This document shows, piece after piece, positions 22,231-33,435 of a stretch of DNA of 64,000 nucleotides (its first letter is position 1; each line of letters starts with the position of its first letter). A program made the translations under genes and the position numbers. The stretch comes from Eublepharis macularius. Lineage: Eukaryota > Chordata > Lepidosauria > Squamata > Eublepharidae. The notes under the pieces are model-generated. The model made no database searches and had not been told where the DNA came from. It saw only the letters and a program-made list of their open reading frames with translations. The stretch spans positions 14,713,868 through 14,777,867 of the forward strand of contig NC_072791.1 in assembly GCF_028583425.1 (NCBI RefSeq), in the 5' to 3' direction.

Positions 22231-23161
22231 CAGACACTGAGACCACCATCTCCTTTTTTCCCTCCCACTGTGAGCAGCAGCAGTATGAAAGCAACCACGG
22301 CAACAAAGGATCCGCCACTGGAAGCAGGCATATGGCAACTTTATGTACACACATTACAGTGAACATGCGTAATCTTTCGTGCGCATGCACATTTATTTAT
22401 TTGTAAGAAAAAGCAAATACACATTCGTTTTAGAAATAAAAACAGAGACTAGTATTCGGGTGATTGTAAGGTGTAAATGATGCATTGAATGTAACCTAAG
22501 AATTAAGGCATATACAAACACAAATCATGTGTACAGTAATACATAGATTTTTCACGCATTCACTGTAGTGTGTGTATAGGGCCTCTGAATACAGCCCCCT
22601 TCTACGTACCTTGAGCTGAGAACCTGATGGCAAAAGCAAAGACTCATCTGTCTATAAAATGCAAATGGCAGCAGCACGCAACTGTGCTCCGGGCTCTGCA
22701 AAAAAACGAGAGGGGGGTTAACCTTTCAACCTCAGAACAGTTTCATTATTCCAAACTAGTTCCCCTGCTCTGCTATTAGCATTTTAAGGAGAATGTGTCC
22801 TTCAAAAACATGTCCTTTCTCCTAAAATACTAAGAATAAAGTAATGAGTTCAGCTCTGAAAAGCAAAATCAAGTGGAGGTGGAAGGATTAAACTCCCTTT
22901 CCTTTCCCTGCACTGCCCAAGGCAAACTGAGGCTACACGAGCCAGACATTTGTGCTTTATAGATGAGCACACAAGCCACATGTGATCTTTGTCACATCTA
23001 TCTTTGCACTGAGTCTCCCAAGCAATCCTGAGCCCTGATTTTGCAGGTACTCAAATTTTGTTTTGCCTTGACTTCCTATGGCTGAGCAGCGAAAAGTATA
23101 GTCAGGGAGTAGAAGTGGGTTTCGATGTCTATGGGTTAAATGGGATTTCTCATCTATAGCA
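22231..23161. other. repeat-poor stretch, no gene seen
   Basis: About 930 bp without recognised repeats or exons. Two overlapping frames at 22151-22406 show no domain. Confidence 0.35.
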
Positions 23162-23300
23162 GTGGTTATTATTATTTATATTATTTATTATATTTCTAAT
23201 CTGCTCTCCCCGCGAATGGGCCCAGAGCGGAATACAACATATGTAAAATACATAAACATGTTAATTTAAAACCAGATAAAAACGTCAATAAATATATAAT
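23162..23300 (-). mobile_element. L2/CR1-like 3' end fragment
   Basis: 'attatttatattatttattatatttctaatctgctctccccgcgaatgggcccagagcgg' is an LINE-like 3' terminus read in reverse. Confidence 0.4.
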
Positions 23301-23547
23301 CCTGGTTGTGGCAAGGCAGACTTCTTTGGGGTCAGGGACCACCAAGAGATGTTTATCCGTTGATCTGAGTGTCCTCGGGGGAACATAGTCCTCGGGGGAA
23401 CATAGGGTGAGAGACAGTCCCGTAAATATGCTGGTCCCAGTCTGCTAGGTGTTTAAAGGTTATGGGGTAGAGCAACAAAGTCTCCGCATCTCTCTTCTTG
23501 TGTCCGTGGTACAAACTAGGCCCCTTTACCTCAGGTTAATTAACTTG
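23301..23547. other. no gene seen
   Basis: Contains a short direct repeat, 'gtcctcgggggaacatag', twice near 23370-23405. Confidence 0.4.
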
Positions 23548-23665
23548 GGGCCAAGCTACACATGACGAATGACACTTGAACGGCAAGTGGATTGAGTGGA
23601 GGGCAAGTGAACAGGGAGAAATACACTTGCCATTCAAGTGTCATTCGTCATGTGTAGCTTGGCCC
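23548..23665. mobile_element. foldback MITE (GGCCAAGCTACAC family)
   Basis: The arms GGGCCAAGCTACACATGACG and its complement pair over about 43 bp with a 30-bp loop. A compact hairpin element without coding sequence. Confidence 0.8.
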
Positions 23666-24386
23666 TTGGATTAACTACAGGAATTCATTGACCTGGACTT
23701 GTCCTGGGGTGTGGATCTAGTCTATTATGTTGTGCATCTCCATACTCCACGCCCGTTGCTGAGGGGAAATCTGTTATGGAATCCTCGTTGAGTGGTCCAT
23801 AACGGAGGTAAATCAAAGCACTTGCATTTAAGATTATGTTACAATTCAGTATTTTTAAAACAGATTTATGAACAGGGTAAAGAGAAAAGTTGGCCAAGAA
23901 AGCCTTTATCTTGCATTCTATGCTATATTTTTAAGCGACTCCCTTTTAAAACAAACGTGTTTAATTTAGCCTGAAATCCCCTGCTGAGGCGCAATGAAAT
24001 GCTTCATTCCTAAACATTAGCTATGAACATGCAGACACATACAAACACACACCCCAGTTAAATATGATCTTTTCTGTTTCTTTTGGTTCCTGTATGCTGT
24101 CATTGTGAACAGTTTTGGTCCACCCATTTTCATTCCTGCTATTGGCTATTCTCTTGTGACTTTTAAAAAAATTATTTTGCTTTCTTTTCCACCAAAATGT
24201 ACAGTTTGTTTATAGGCATCTTGTATAATGTATTGGCATACAAATAATGCATACGTTTTAGGGAGGGAATTGGCACAGGGACAAGGAAAAAGAAAATGGC
24301 ATTTAAAAGACTTGTAGGATGTGAATGAGGGAGAAATAAAACCAAATACAGATGATCGAACTGAATCAGCAAACTTGTGGCCTCCT
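23666..24386. other. no gene seen
   Basis: Unique-looking AT-rich DNA. Confidence 0.35.
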
Positions 24387-24648
24387 GAGAGTCGGTTTGG
24401 TGTAGTGGTTAGGAGTGCAGGTCTCTAATCTGGAGAACCAGGTTTGATTCCCCACTCCTCCACTTGAAGCCAGCTGGGTGACCTTGAGTCAGTCAGAGCT
24501 CTTCCAGAGCTCTCTCAGCCCCACCAACCTCGCAGGTTGTTTGTTGTTGTGGGGATAATAATAGCATACTTTGTAAACTGCTCTGAGTGGGTGTTAAGTC
24601 ATCCTGAAGGGCGGTATATAAATTGAATGTTGTTGTTGCTGTTGTTAT
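24387..24648 (+). repeat. CORE-SINE/MIR-like SINE (family 1)
   Basis: Full-length plus-strand copy: 'ggtttggtgtagtggttagg', 'ggtttgattccccactcc', 'gctgggtgacc', 'gggcggtatataaattgaatg' and a (GTT)n tail. Confidence 0.85.
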
Positions 24649-24689
24649 GTGTATAAACATCTATCTATGAACTCCCCCCTTCCCCCCCA

Positions 24690-25287
24690 TAGTGATAATC
24701 TGGAGGCCATTAGCTCTGGCTGCTGACCTAAGGGCCAGTTCACCATATGAGCCCCGGAGGACTCTTCGGTCAGGTGGGAAGCATCTTTTAAGGGTGCCTG
24801 GCCCTAGGGAAGCCCGTCTGGCATCGACCAGGGCCAGGGCCTTTTCAGTCCTGGCCCCAGCCTGGTGGAATGCTCTGTCTTGTGAGACCAGGGATTTGTT
24901 AGCATTTCGCCGGGCCTGTAAGACGGAGCTATTCCACCAGGCATATGGCTGACACCGGGCGGTGCTCCCCACCTCCTCTGTGGAGGGGAGGATCAAACCA
25001 TATGCCCTCCTATGTGGATGCAGATGTTATTATTATTGTCCACACTTGATACTGTACATAGTTGCTCTGGAAAAACCGCTGTATGGAACATCAAATCTCA
25101 ATTATGTGCTGCTTTTATCTATTTGTATGTAAATATATGACATTTATATACATAGCTGTAATTTTAATGATTAGATATAGTGTTTTTAATGTTTTTAATG
25201 GTATTAACATTTGTATTTTTGTTATCTGTCCTGAGCCCATGAAAGCGGGGAGGGCGGAATATAAATGTAATAAATTAAATTAAATTC
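24690..25287 (+). mobile_element. L2-type LINE, 3' end with C-terminal ORF remnant
   Basis: A frame at 24692-24952 reads ...RARAFSVLAPAWWNALSCETRDLLAFRRACKTELFHQAYG and then a stop. This is the typical L2-type ORF2 C-terminus (a W-N-x-L-P-like motif, then AFR-x-x-x-KT-x-LF). A 3' UTR follows, ending 'gtcctgagcccatgaaagcgg...gcggaatataaatgtaataaat'. The 5' part of the element is absent. Confidence 0.8.
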
Positions 25288-25390
25288 ATGTGTTTGCGCC
25301 TGTTTGTGACGAAGTGCAGGTGAGGTAATTTGAGACTTCTTTTGAGATATGCAGGTAACACCATATTACAGGCAGAAATAGTGAAGACTT

Positions 25391-25548
25391 GAGGGGATGG
25401 GCTTTCTGCAGACCCAGAAGTGATGTATTCACGAACCAAACGAACTGGTTCACGAACTGGGCATTTTCATGCTGGTTCATGGTTCATGAACTGCTACAAA
25501 CCACAAACTGCAACGAACTGCCATTTTCCCAGTTCGTGCTCACCTCTA
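25391..25548. mobile_element. hAT-type MITE, right half only
   Basis: Matches the right part of 14061-14467 (from 'ggggatgggctttctgcagacc' to the end 'agttcgtgctcacctcta'). The left half is missing. Confidence 0.7.
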
Positions 25549-25875
25549 GGAAAGAGTTTTATGATAGCATTTATAGTTGTTTCTCAAGATTTTCAAGACA
25601 TTTTTAGGTAAGGAATCCTGCTCTGTGCCCTCCACCTGTCCTGTTACATCAAGTACAGCTCCAATCCTCAAGACATCCCAGCTTTAAAGCAACAGTTCAG
25701 TTTCATTTATTTTCTCGCTTTGCTTATCTACATTTCACCCCCCAAAAAACCCAGCCATCTAAAGTTTTATGTATATTATGTCATTTTTATATCATAATAC
25801 TCAGTATGATCAAACCAAACCTATAATTGTTGGTTACATCTCATAGGTCTGTAAGTTTATGCTGTGGCAAACAAA
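25549..25875. other. no gene seen
   Basis: AT-rich unique-looking DNA. Confidence 0.3.
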
Positions 25876-25963
25876 CAGTGCAATCCTAAGCACTCTTACT
25901 CCAGTCTAAGCCCACTGAAATCAATGGGCTTAGAGTGGAGTAACTTTGCTTATGATTGCAATG
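25876..25963. repeat. small palindromic MITE
   Basis: 'cagtgcaatcctaagcactcttactccagtctaagcccac' folds back onto 'gggcttagagtggagtaactttgcttatgattgca'. Same family as 12790-12866. The next hAT element begins four bases after its end. Confidence 0.7.
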
Positions 25964-25967
25964 AAAG

Positions 25968-26418
25968 CAGAGCTCATTTCGAGGGGGAACACACAGGAAC
26001 GCAGTTCCAGCAGTTCCCCAAAGAGGTCACATGTCAGGTGGCCCCACCCACCTGACTCTCGGCCATTTTGGGCCCGTTTTGGCCTGGATTGAGGCCAAAA
26101 CAGCCCAGATTGGGCCTCTGATGGATGGTGGATCACTCTCCCACTCATCAGCAGCCTGATCTTGACCATTTTGGGCCCCCTTTCAGCCATTTTCAATCCC
26201 TTTTTGCCATTTTGGGCCCAATTTTGGCCCTGAATGGCCAGGATTGGGGCCAAAACAGCCAGAATAGGTGATGTCAGGGGGCGTGGCATATGCAAATCAG
26301 TTATACTAATGACACACTTCCGGTGATGTCAAGAGGAATGGCATATGCTAATGAGTTATGCTAATGAGCTATGCTAATGAGTTCCCCCAGCTTTTTTTCC
26401 CCTACAAAATGACCCCTG
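25968..26418 (-). mobile_element. hAT-type MITE (AGGGGTCATTT family)
   Basis: Reverse orientation of the elements at 43767 and 55529: starts 'cagagctcatttcgagggggaac' and ends 'cctacaaaatgacccctg'. The interior has repeated 'gggcccaaaatgg'-type text and 'atgctaatgagttatg' runs. Flanks aatgaaag/gctgaaag match at 6 of 8 positions, an aged 8-bp duplication. Confidence 0.8.
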
Positions 26419-26426
26419 GCTGAAAG

Positions 26427-26944
26427 AAACAACCATAAAATATATTATTTTAAATGCATGTTGTTTCCCCCCTCTAAACTTCCCTCCCACAAACCTCAGT
26501 GTTTTTTGCAGATCGGATGCGGCTTTTAGTCTTCCTTTCCCAAGCCTCTTGAGATCAGGGCAGAAGCCACAATAGAAGTGTATGAGGTAGGGGATGTATT
26601 GATACAGCGTCAAGATGAACTTTAAAACAATGTAAGGTTCCCTTTCCTCTCTGTGGGATTCTTTTCTTTTTTAAGTGCTTTGTTTTATACATGGGGTGTT
26701 GGTGCAAGGAAAAGGAGGGAAAAGAAAAGTGAATCATGTACATTTGTGAGAGAGAGAGACAGGGCTGAGTTTATTTTTAAAATTTATGTATTATTTATTT
26801 ATTAATAAAAATCCACTCCTCCCCCCACCTTTCTGCCCTCACAGGGCCACCAAGGCAGCTAACAAAATTAAAACACAGAAATTAAAACATCTTCTTAAAA
26901 CTCATTAAAACCAAAACATAAATGCATCATGAAAACAATTTAAA
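26427..26944. other. no gene seen; old LINE-like tail
   Basis: 26765-26940 ('ttatgtattatttatttattaataaaaatccactcc...ccaccaaggcagctaacaaaatt') looks like an old LINE or SINE 3' end. The rest is unique-looking. Confidence 0.35.
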
Positions 26945-26949
26945 ACCGA

Positions 26950-27175
26950 AATTTTAATTAATTAATAACTGTGCTTACATACCGCTCTTCTGGACAGATT
27001 ACGGTCTCACCCAGAGCGGTGAACAAGCTCTTGTTGTTATTATCCCCACAATATAACTGGGGAGCTGGGGCTGAGAGGAGCGGCTGACCCAAGGCCTCCT
27101 ACTGAACTCATAGTAGTAGAGGGATTTGAACCAGTAGAGTGCTGATTCGCAGCCGAACCACTTAACCAGTGTGCT
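26950..27175 (-). repeat. CORE-SINE-like copy (diverged)
   Basis: Contains 'cttacataccgctcttctggac', 'acccagagcggtgaacaag', 'gttgttattatccccaca' and a head-like 'ccgaaccacttaaccagtgtgct', the order expected for a minus-strand family 1 relative. Confidence 0.6.
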
Positions 27176-27228
27176 AATTTAAAATAAACACAAAAGGTAA
27201 AAGCAATAGTTAAAACATTGGGGGGAAA

Positions 27229-27467
27229 GAAGGGATTTACTTCATTTATACTCTGCCTTTCTTCCCAATGGGGACCTAGAGTGGCTTACATCATTCTCCT
27301 CTCCTCCATTTTTACTCACAACAACCCTGAGAGGTAGGTTAGGCTGAGAGTGCGTGACTGGCTCAAGTCCATCTAGCGAGTTTCCATGCTAGCATGGGGA
27401 TTTGAACCTGTGTCCCCCAATTCCTAGTCCAATACTCTAACCGCTACATCAGACTGGAGGTTGCATG
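27229..27467 (-). repeat. CORE-SINE/MIR-like SINE (family 2)
   Basis: 'tttatactctgcctttcttcccaatggggacc', 'caacaaccctgagaggtaggttaggctgagag', 'gggatttgaacctg' and 'ctctaaccgctac' appear in order. Nearly full-length. Confidence 0.7.
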
Positions 27468-27906
27468 CTGAGTGTTTATACTCTGCCTAAGCCTTTGCTC
27501 AAAGGCAACTTGCTTCTGAAATCTAAGCACGTAGCAGACGGCATTTGGTTCAGTAGAGAGGGAAATATACGTGGCACGGTCTCAGAGGCACTTTTCTTCC
27601 CATAGTCCAAGAATCAGTCCTGGTATTAAAAGCAGCAACTCTGCCGGAAAGTTACATATCTTAAATTATTGCTCAGTTCAGCAAAGATTGCAGGTAACAT
27701 CAGTAATCCAAAGCTAAATCTTGTTAAAAGTATTAAATCATGCACTTTCTTTTTCTGCATGGAATAATTAGATGATGTTATGAAATAAAAGCAAATGCTA
27801 AACATCAACTTGTGCTGAGGCTTAGAAAGGGCAGAAGGCCAGAGGGGGTGGCCTTTTCTTTGAACCCTGTGTCTACAGTCTAACACAGGAAAGCACCTCC
27901 AGCCAT
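27468..27906. other. no gene seen
   Basis: Unique-looking DNA. A minus-strand 86-codon frame shows no domain. Confidence 0.35.
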
Positions 27907-28131
27907 GGTGGTGGTACAGTGTGCCATCAAGTCATAACTGACTTATGGCGACCCCTGCTGGGGTTTTCATGGCAAGAGATTCACAAAGGTGGTTTGCTAT
28001 TGTCTGTCTCTGCAAGTCTCGTCTTCGTTGGAGGTCTCCCATCCAATTACTAACCAAGGCCAACCCTGCTTAGCTTCTGAGACCTGACAAGATCAAGCTT
28101 GCCCGGGCTATCCCGGTCAGGGTGCTTCCAA
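27907..28131 (-). repeat. 5S rRNA-derived SINE (SINE3-like)
   Basis: Read on the minus strand, the head follows 5S rRNA ('cttgtcaggtctcagaagctaag', '...ttggatgggagacc'), then 'tggcaaacc', and ends 'gtcgccataagtcagttatgacttgatggcac', an RTE/BovB-like tail. Other copies lie at 33436, 36527, 58106 and 63640. Confidence 0.8.
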
Positions 28132-29217
28132 CCACGGGGGAGAAGAAAAGCAGGGACGTACAACTTTGGCCTTTGGATGATGACACCACTCAGCAAAGAG
28201 TTTGTTTTCATTTCAGATGAGAATTGCACGGCAACATCTGAGCAGGAGCAATCTATCTGAGCAAGAAGAACTTGGCATTTCGACAGCAGTCTCCAGAAAG
28301 GTCCACGGCAATTCTTAACTTCTCCCAGATGTTACTAATCACTCCTCACAAGGGTCAGTCCGAGGGTAACTCCGATTGCCTCTTATATATATCCCAGATG
28401 ATCCTTTCAAATTTGCATGCTGTTGCTGGCTCCTGGAGAGGGGCATCAAATGGAGAGCCTGCCCAGGCCATGGAAATGGCAAGTTACGGGACAGCCCTCC
28501 TTCACCACCTCCCGAGAGTCAGCATTCGAGACAGACAAGTGGCACAGGAAACCTATGAACTTCAGCCTGCAGTGAGACCTCTCGTTTTTTTCTTCCTCTA
28601 TGTCCTGGCAACGTTCCTGTGAAGTCCAAACACACACAGAGCTGCTATTGTTCACAGCCCTTCAAGAGCCCCACTGATCCTAATATGGAATTCAGCAGGA
28701 AACCCATGATTTCCTGACATACAGCAAGCCGAAGAAAATAAAGGGCTTGCGTGGAAAAGCAAGCGAGGGAGAATCCATTAAAACCCCTCCAGCTTGCCTT
28801 CTCTTTTGGAAACGAAATGGAAAATGGAGTGGATTTCGCAGGAATCCTGAAGTTTTCAAGCCAAACTGGAGCCTAGGAACAGCCACTCAACTCCTCGGCC
28901 GGCTGCTATTTTTAAGCTGTGTGAAATACCAAAGACTCTGTGTCCAAGATGAAGATTTCCTGACTCGAGCAAGCAACACGCGTGTGGATTTTTGGTCGCT
29001 TCACCCACATGTTTCCTTTTAGTTTGGAACAAGGAGGCTCGGACAGCCTAGGAAACAAAGTTATGATTTCTTGAAATTCCCCTGCTTAACAAACTAACGA
29101 CACATTCACTCAGGACGAGCCCTGGAGTGATTGCACTCCTCCTTTGTGTTTTGGTCCCGGGCCGTTTTCATGGGCACCAAGAAGTGTGGCTCAACAAGAA
29201 AAGCAGAAGGGAACAGG
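28132..29217 (+). promoter_or_regulatory. RHOJ: putative RHOJ 5' flank, promoter and 5' UTR
   Basis: This repeat-poor 1.1-kb block directly precedes the coding start. It should hold the transcription start and 5' UTR, but I see no clear TATA box or CpG island, so the start cannot be placed. Frames within it (for example 28272-28622) have no recognisable domain. The assignment is positional inference. Confidence 0.4.
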
Positions 29218-29383
29218 ATGAGCGGCAATGGAGAAGAAGAGAGTGACTCCTGCAGTGCCAGGAAGATGCTGAAATGTGTGGTGGTCGGGGACGGTGCCGT
29301 CGGAAAGACTTGTTTGCTTATGAGCTATGCCAATGATGCTTTCCCAGAAGAGTACGTGCCCACCGTTTTTGACCACTATGCAG
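29218..29383 (+). CDS. RHOJ: Rho-family small GTPase RHOJ (TCL), coding exon 1
   Basis: RHOJ is a plasma-membrane and endosomal Cdc42-like GTPase acting in endothelial migration, focal adhesions and endocytic traffic. The exon encodes 55 residues plus one base. They comprise a short S/E/C-rich leader ([17 protein letters not shown]), strand beta-1 LKCVVV, P-loop GDGAVGKT at about residues 24-31, then [15 protein letters not shown], whose Thr49 is the switch I threonine equivalent to Ras T35. The [25 protein letters not shown] core is common to RHOJ and RHOQ. The longer Ser/Cys/acidic leader ending in KM or KKM favours RHOJ over RHOQ (whose leader is short, MAHGPGALM). I chose the ATG at 29218 for its purine at -3 and the leader length. 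An in-frame ATG at 29170 would add 16 residues. The exon ends CAG|GTAAGA in phase 1, the boundary expected after ...HYA in Cdc42-like genes. The G domain remainder and the CAAX end lie outside the window. Confidence 0.9.
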
Positions 29384-30639
29384 GTAAGAGCGCAGTATGC
29401 TTTCCAAATGTATTTATTAATGGTGCATGCAATGCTAAATTTTTTCATCCCGTACAGTTAATCTCTCTCCGCTGTTCTGCGTATTACAGAGCACAAGGTA
29501 GGAGACACAGATTCTAGATCATATCACTTTGTTTCCTAACCTTCCTTCCGTGCCAAAAAAACCGGTTCCTGCATGTAGAAAACTAGCCCGTGATGGAGAT
29601 GGCCACATTACAGCCTTTCTCCCTTGAGATGCTAATTTTCCACATGCGTGAATTGTTTTTGTACGGGGAAGCGTTCTAAAACTGGGCCCCGCACCTGCAG
29701 TTTGAAGAGGTATGATCCCAAACTCTGCCATTTCTGTTGCATGACGATGAGGTCTAAAATTCAATTCCTCTGCTAAATGCTTTTCTGCTATTTCATTTGT
29801 ATGTTGGGGGGGTTGTGTAATTATTCACCATTTCTATTGTTTTCTGTGATTTTTATTGGTATATAATATTGGTAATATTTCCTTGCTGTAGTATATGACT
29901 GAGAATACCTCAGTCCAGTGGCTCGTCGAGGGTAAGGCGGCCGGGTCTGCAAAGGTTGGTTGCCAGGGTGATGGAAGCCAAGCCTGTTTTGATTGGGCTC
30001 TGGGCCCGTGTGTGTTTTGATTGGACCAGGGACAGCGTGTGTTTGGAGTTCCTTCCCAAGAAAAGAGGCTGCACAAATGCCATGCCAACATCAGGCCCCT
30101 CCCATTGTTCAGGTGGTCTGTAATGCAAAGGTAAAGCCTACAATCAGCTCATTGATCTTCCGTCTTCTCTCTCATGTTAATCGGATTCATGGGTCGTCCT
30201 TAAACCATGAGTGTAACCCCTGTGAGGTTAATTGGTTTAGCCCAGTGGGGTGGAGTCAGAAGCTAGAGGCAGGCTGCTGAGGAGGAGGCTGTTTGCTGGG
30301 GAGCTTAATAAATTATAAGCTCTTATCACCTTGAACAAGGGCTATAATTCCCCAACACGAAGACAGAAGCCTGGGGTACAGTTGCTTCGAATGGATGAGA
30401 GAGGACTCATCACTTCTTGGATGTTGAACTGTTTGCCTTTTCAAGGACATGGTTGATCTGGAGTTTTTTTGTATGGTTGCACTTAAGAGTTAATTTTTTA
30501 AAAAAGTTGTATTTTATTGTTTAAAAGTTTAAAAGGGGAAAAAGTTACTTCTTAAAATTGAGTGAAAGTTGCTTTCTGAGCCCCATAGAACCCATGAAAA
30601 GAGAAGTCACATGAGCATCTTCCGCACAGCTGGGAGAAT
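29384..30639 (+). other. start of RHOJ intron 1
   Basis: The GTAAGA donor opens the intron, and no later exon of the G domain was found in the remaining 34.6 kb. The proximal 1.2 kb is mostly unique-looking. 29900-30380 is GC-richer and includes an AATAAA-like 'ttaataaattataagc' near 30306, which could be an LTR fossil or simply unique DNA. Confidence 0.5.
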
Positions 30640-31700
30640 GCCTAAATGACCCGACAGAGTTGGTTCAGACAATTGCATGGTCTTTGCCACAGAAACGGCA
30701 TCCTCGAGGCACCCTTTGTGCAGTCGGCTCCACCAGCTCAGCAATATGTGTCATTCCCATGTGTGTGTCTTATGCGGCCCTCTGCCTTGAAACCAATCAA
30801 AGACTCCTTGAGACTAAAGCGTGGATGAATACTATCGCATTTTGGTTGCATCTACATTTTAAGACTAATGAGGATAGCCTCATCTTTTACATGCTGATGG
30901 CGTCTCAGTCATCCATGTGGCTTAACAACATAGAGAAAAAAAATTAACTCAATACGGATTAATATTGAAGATTTGTTTCCCTCACAGAAAAATCAGCTTA
31001 TGCACTGATCAGAGAGTGGCCGATTCCGCACACATTGGATAATGCACTTTCAATGCACTTTATCAATCGTTTGAGGTGGATTTTTTGTTCCGCACATGAA
31101 AAAATCCGTTTCAAATGATCTATAAAGAGGATTGGAAGTGCATTATCTAACGTGTGTAGAATCACTCAAAGACTCCTTGACATCAAGATTCAGAATCTCA
31201 GGAGTCTTGCAATAGGCAGATGTTCACCCCTGGGTTTGGGGTTTTACCCCATGGGTATAGGGCAGAATATCTCACTTGTTTAGTGGCCCCACATTATCGC
31301 GGAGCTTATTCGTTAGCTCGGTTTAATGTGCTACCTTCTGCGATACTTTATGGGAGATTCCATAAAACGCCATATGCTAACAGGTTATGCACTTGTGCTC
31401 AGCGAAACACAGAAACCCTGGAACATGTTTTTTTGTATTGTACTTATTACTGTGATATACATCCCACACGCATTGACCCGCTGTTGAGAGAGCAAATTGG
31501 AAAATCTGATAAATGTAAAGTTATCTTCCTATTGCCTACTCAGAACCAAAAAGTTATCGAAACTGTAGCTAAATTTTTGTATCTGGCATCTATGAGGCGA
31601 GTTGTGTATTTGTAGATTGAGTTCGGGTTGCGTCGAGTGTTTTTGTTAACATGGATGTAATGTCAATAAAGGTTGCTGCTGCTAATATGTGTCATTTTCG
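30640..31700 (+). mobile_element. non-LTR LINE, C-terminal ORF2 region (clade unresolved)
   Basis: A frame at 30660-30947 reads ...ETKAWMNTIAFWLHLHF.... The frame at 31220-31615 reads ...YRGAYSLARFNVLPSAILYGRFHKTPYANRLCTCAQRNTETLEHVFLYCTYY..., with a C-x-C...H-x4-C zinc-finger-like motif near the C-terminus, typical of LINE ORF2 ends in reptiles. The element ends near 'caataaaggttgctgctgc'. Frame breaks separate the pieces, and a foldback MITE (31018-31165) interrupts it. Confidence 0.65.
31018..31165. mobile_element. foldback MITE inside the LINE
   Basis: 'ggccgattccgcacacattggataatgcacttt' at the left and 'gaagtgcattatctaacgtgtgtagaatc' at the right are imperfect complements. Related to 5801-5943. 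Confidence 0.65.
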
Positions 31701-32515
31701 GTTCACATGTGGCTTGGAGAACGTGGAAAGGGCACTATGCCCTGGCCCAAATCACATAGAAGAGACTCGAGTGTCATTCTTAGCATTACACATGACAACG
31801 AACTTCTCTTTAGAGCTGCAGCTGAATATTTAGGGGTTGATTCTTTCCATTTCAGAATATTTTCCTGAAAAACAGTGATCAGGCTAACATACCCTTTCCT
31901 TTTGATGCTAAATCAGTTGTTTCTCCTATCCCCTCTTGCCTGGAATAGAAATGTTGATATCCTTAGCCAATCAGGGATCACAAAGAAAATGGGTGATATA
32001 ATAATACATCATCACCCATCAAATTCTGACTACATAATGGGTTGCTTCAGATATCGTGCAAAGCCATGGCTTATTTTAACTATGGTTAGTTTGTGAAACT
32101 AGGATTCAGCTTGCAGATAGTCATTTATCCCCATTTTCTCTCCGCAAATGCTTGTTTCAGTGCCTTGGTGCTTTCCCCCAAGTTCTCTGCAAACACCTGG
32201 CTGCTATCCCAGCCTGCACTGTGATCTCCAACGAATGGAAATGCCTCACAGTGCCACCAACTCCCTTGCCATCGGCTGGTTGTTCACAAGTGTGGGAAAC
32301 CTCCTTGGGAATCTTCACCTTCTCTCAGTACCCATTTCAGTTGGCAGACAAGGGCGAGAGGGCACAGAGAGGGGAATTGCTAGCAAGAGGTAAGGAAAGG
32401 TCAGAGATTTCATTTTCAGGCCGTTCTTGGCAGGCTGGGCTGGAAGCAAACTGAGGGCAGGACACAAGCAAGGATTAAGACCGGATTCTGTATTCATGTG
32501 TAATGGGAAACTACA
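31701..32515. other. intronic, no feature seen
   Basis: Unique-looking DNA. Overlapping frames at 32148-32454 show no domain. Confidence 0.35.
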
Positions 32516-32523
32516 GTTAAGAC

Positions 32524-32694
32524 CAGGGCTTTTTTTCAGGGGGAACATGGGGGAACGGAGTTCCAGCACCTCTTGAAAATACTTGACAGTAGTGCTTGAA
32601 AATAATATGATTTCAAAGAAACCTGTATGTTTCTTCCTCATTTCCTTCTTGAGAGTTCCACCACCTCTTTTCCCAGAACCTCCCCGCTCCCCCG
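32524..32694. mobile_element. hAT-type MITE (CAGGGCTTTTTTTC family, short form)
   Basis: Starts 'cagggctttttttcaggggg'. An exact 8-bp duplication gttaagac occurs at 32516-32523 and 32695-32702 and defines the ends, although the right terminus is atypical. The interior ('gaaaataatatgatttc', 'cctcatttcc') matches the copy at 44409-44574. Confidence 0.7.
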
Positions 32695-32739
32695 GTTAAG
32701 ACTGTTTCAATGCCAGCTGTTTGGCCCAGTTTGGAAACT

Positions 32740-32861
32740 AAAGGCAATCTAAACTCCCCTCTGTCGAGATCAGGGGGCGGGGCCACCAGCCATGTGACCA
32801 TTTTCAAGAGGTTCCGGAACTCCGTTCCACCACGTTCCTGCTGGAAAAAAAGCCCTGCTTT
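32740..32861. mobile_element. hAT-type MITE, half copy (long form)
   Basis: 'aatctaaactcccctctg...gatcagggggcggggccaccagccatgtgacc...ctggaaaaaaagccctg' is the right half of the long form seen whole at 38521 and 41219. Confidence 0.75.
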
Positions 32862-33090
32862 TGGCTATCTCACAGTGATCTCTCCATTCCCTTTCACGTG
32901 TAAAACACATGCAGGTTTAGGATTCCCGGATGCTTTGGGGTTACGGGAGCGATCAGACAACCCCCAAATGTGTATGTTCTCCTTGCTATACCAACCACAG
33001 CAGACTTTTTCACTGATTGAACACATCGATAAAGTACATGTCCTCCAGTGCCAGGACAGTTCCTCTTCCAGTACACGTGAGACGGTGTTA

Positions 33091-33283
33091 AACACATGAA
33101 GCTGCCTTATACTGAGTCAGTTTGGGATGATCTGTTCAGCCTGATAGAGGCTCTCCAGGGTCTGGGGCAGAGCTCTTTCACATCCGCTCCTATTTTATCC
33201 CTTTAACTGGAGATGGTGATGCTAATGATTGAACGTGGGATATTCCGCATGCAAAGCAAGTAATCTCCCACTGGGCCATATAT
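33091..33283 (-). repeat. tRNA-derived SINE
   Basis: Minus-strand copy: 'cacatgaagctgccttatactgagtcag' at the 3' end, then 'attgaacgtgggatattccgcatgcaaagcaag' and 'cccactgggccata' at the tRNA-like head. Confidence 0.75.
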
Positions 33284-33435
33284 TCCCCAAGTATGAATAA
33301 GACTAGCTTGAAGACACACAGAAAATCAGTTGGGTTTTTTTTCCTGCCCATGAGAATGATATATGGACCATTTATTTTTTCCTAGTTAGAAAAGAAGGGG
33401 AGTCATCTTGATAGGAAATCAACCTGTGATGAAAA

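Noticed and set aside
28272-28622. 116-codon frame upstream of RHOJ
   Set aside because: No domain, no similarity recognised; position fits promoter or 5' UTR DNA.
29384-29517. Continuation of the RHOJ frame past the HYA codon
   Set aside because: It reads into the intron after a consensus donor; the extra residues do not match Rho proteins.
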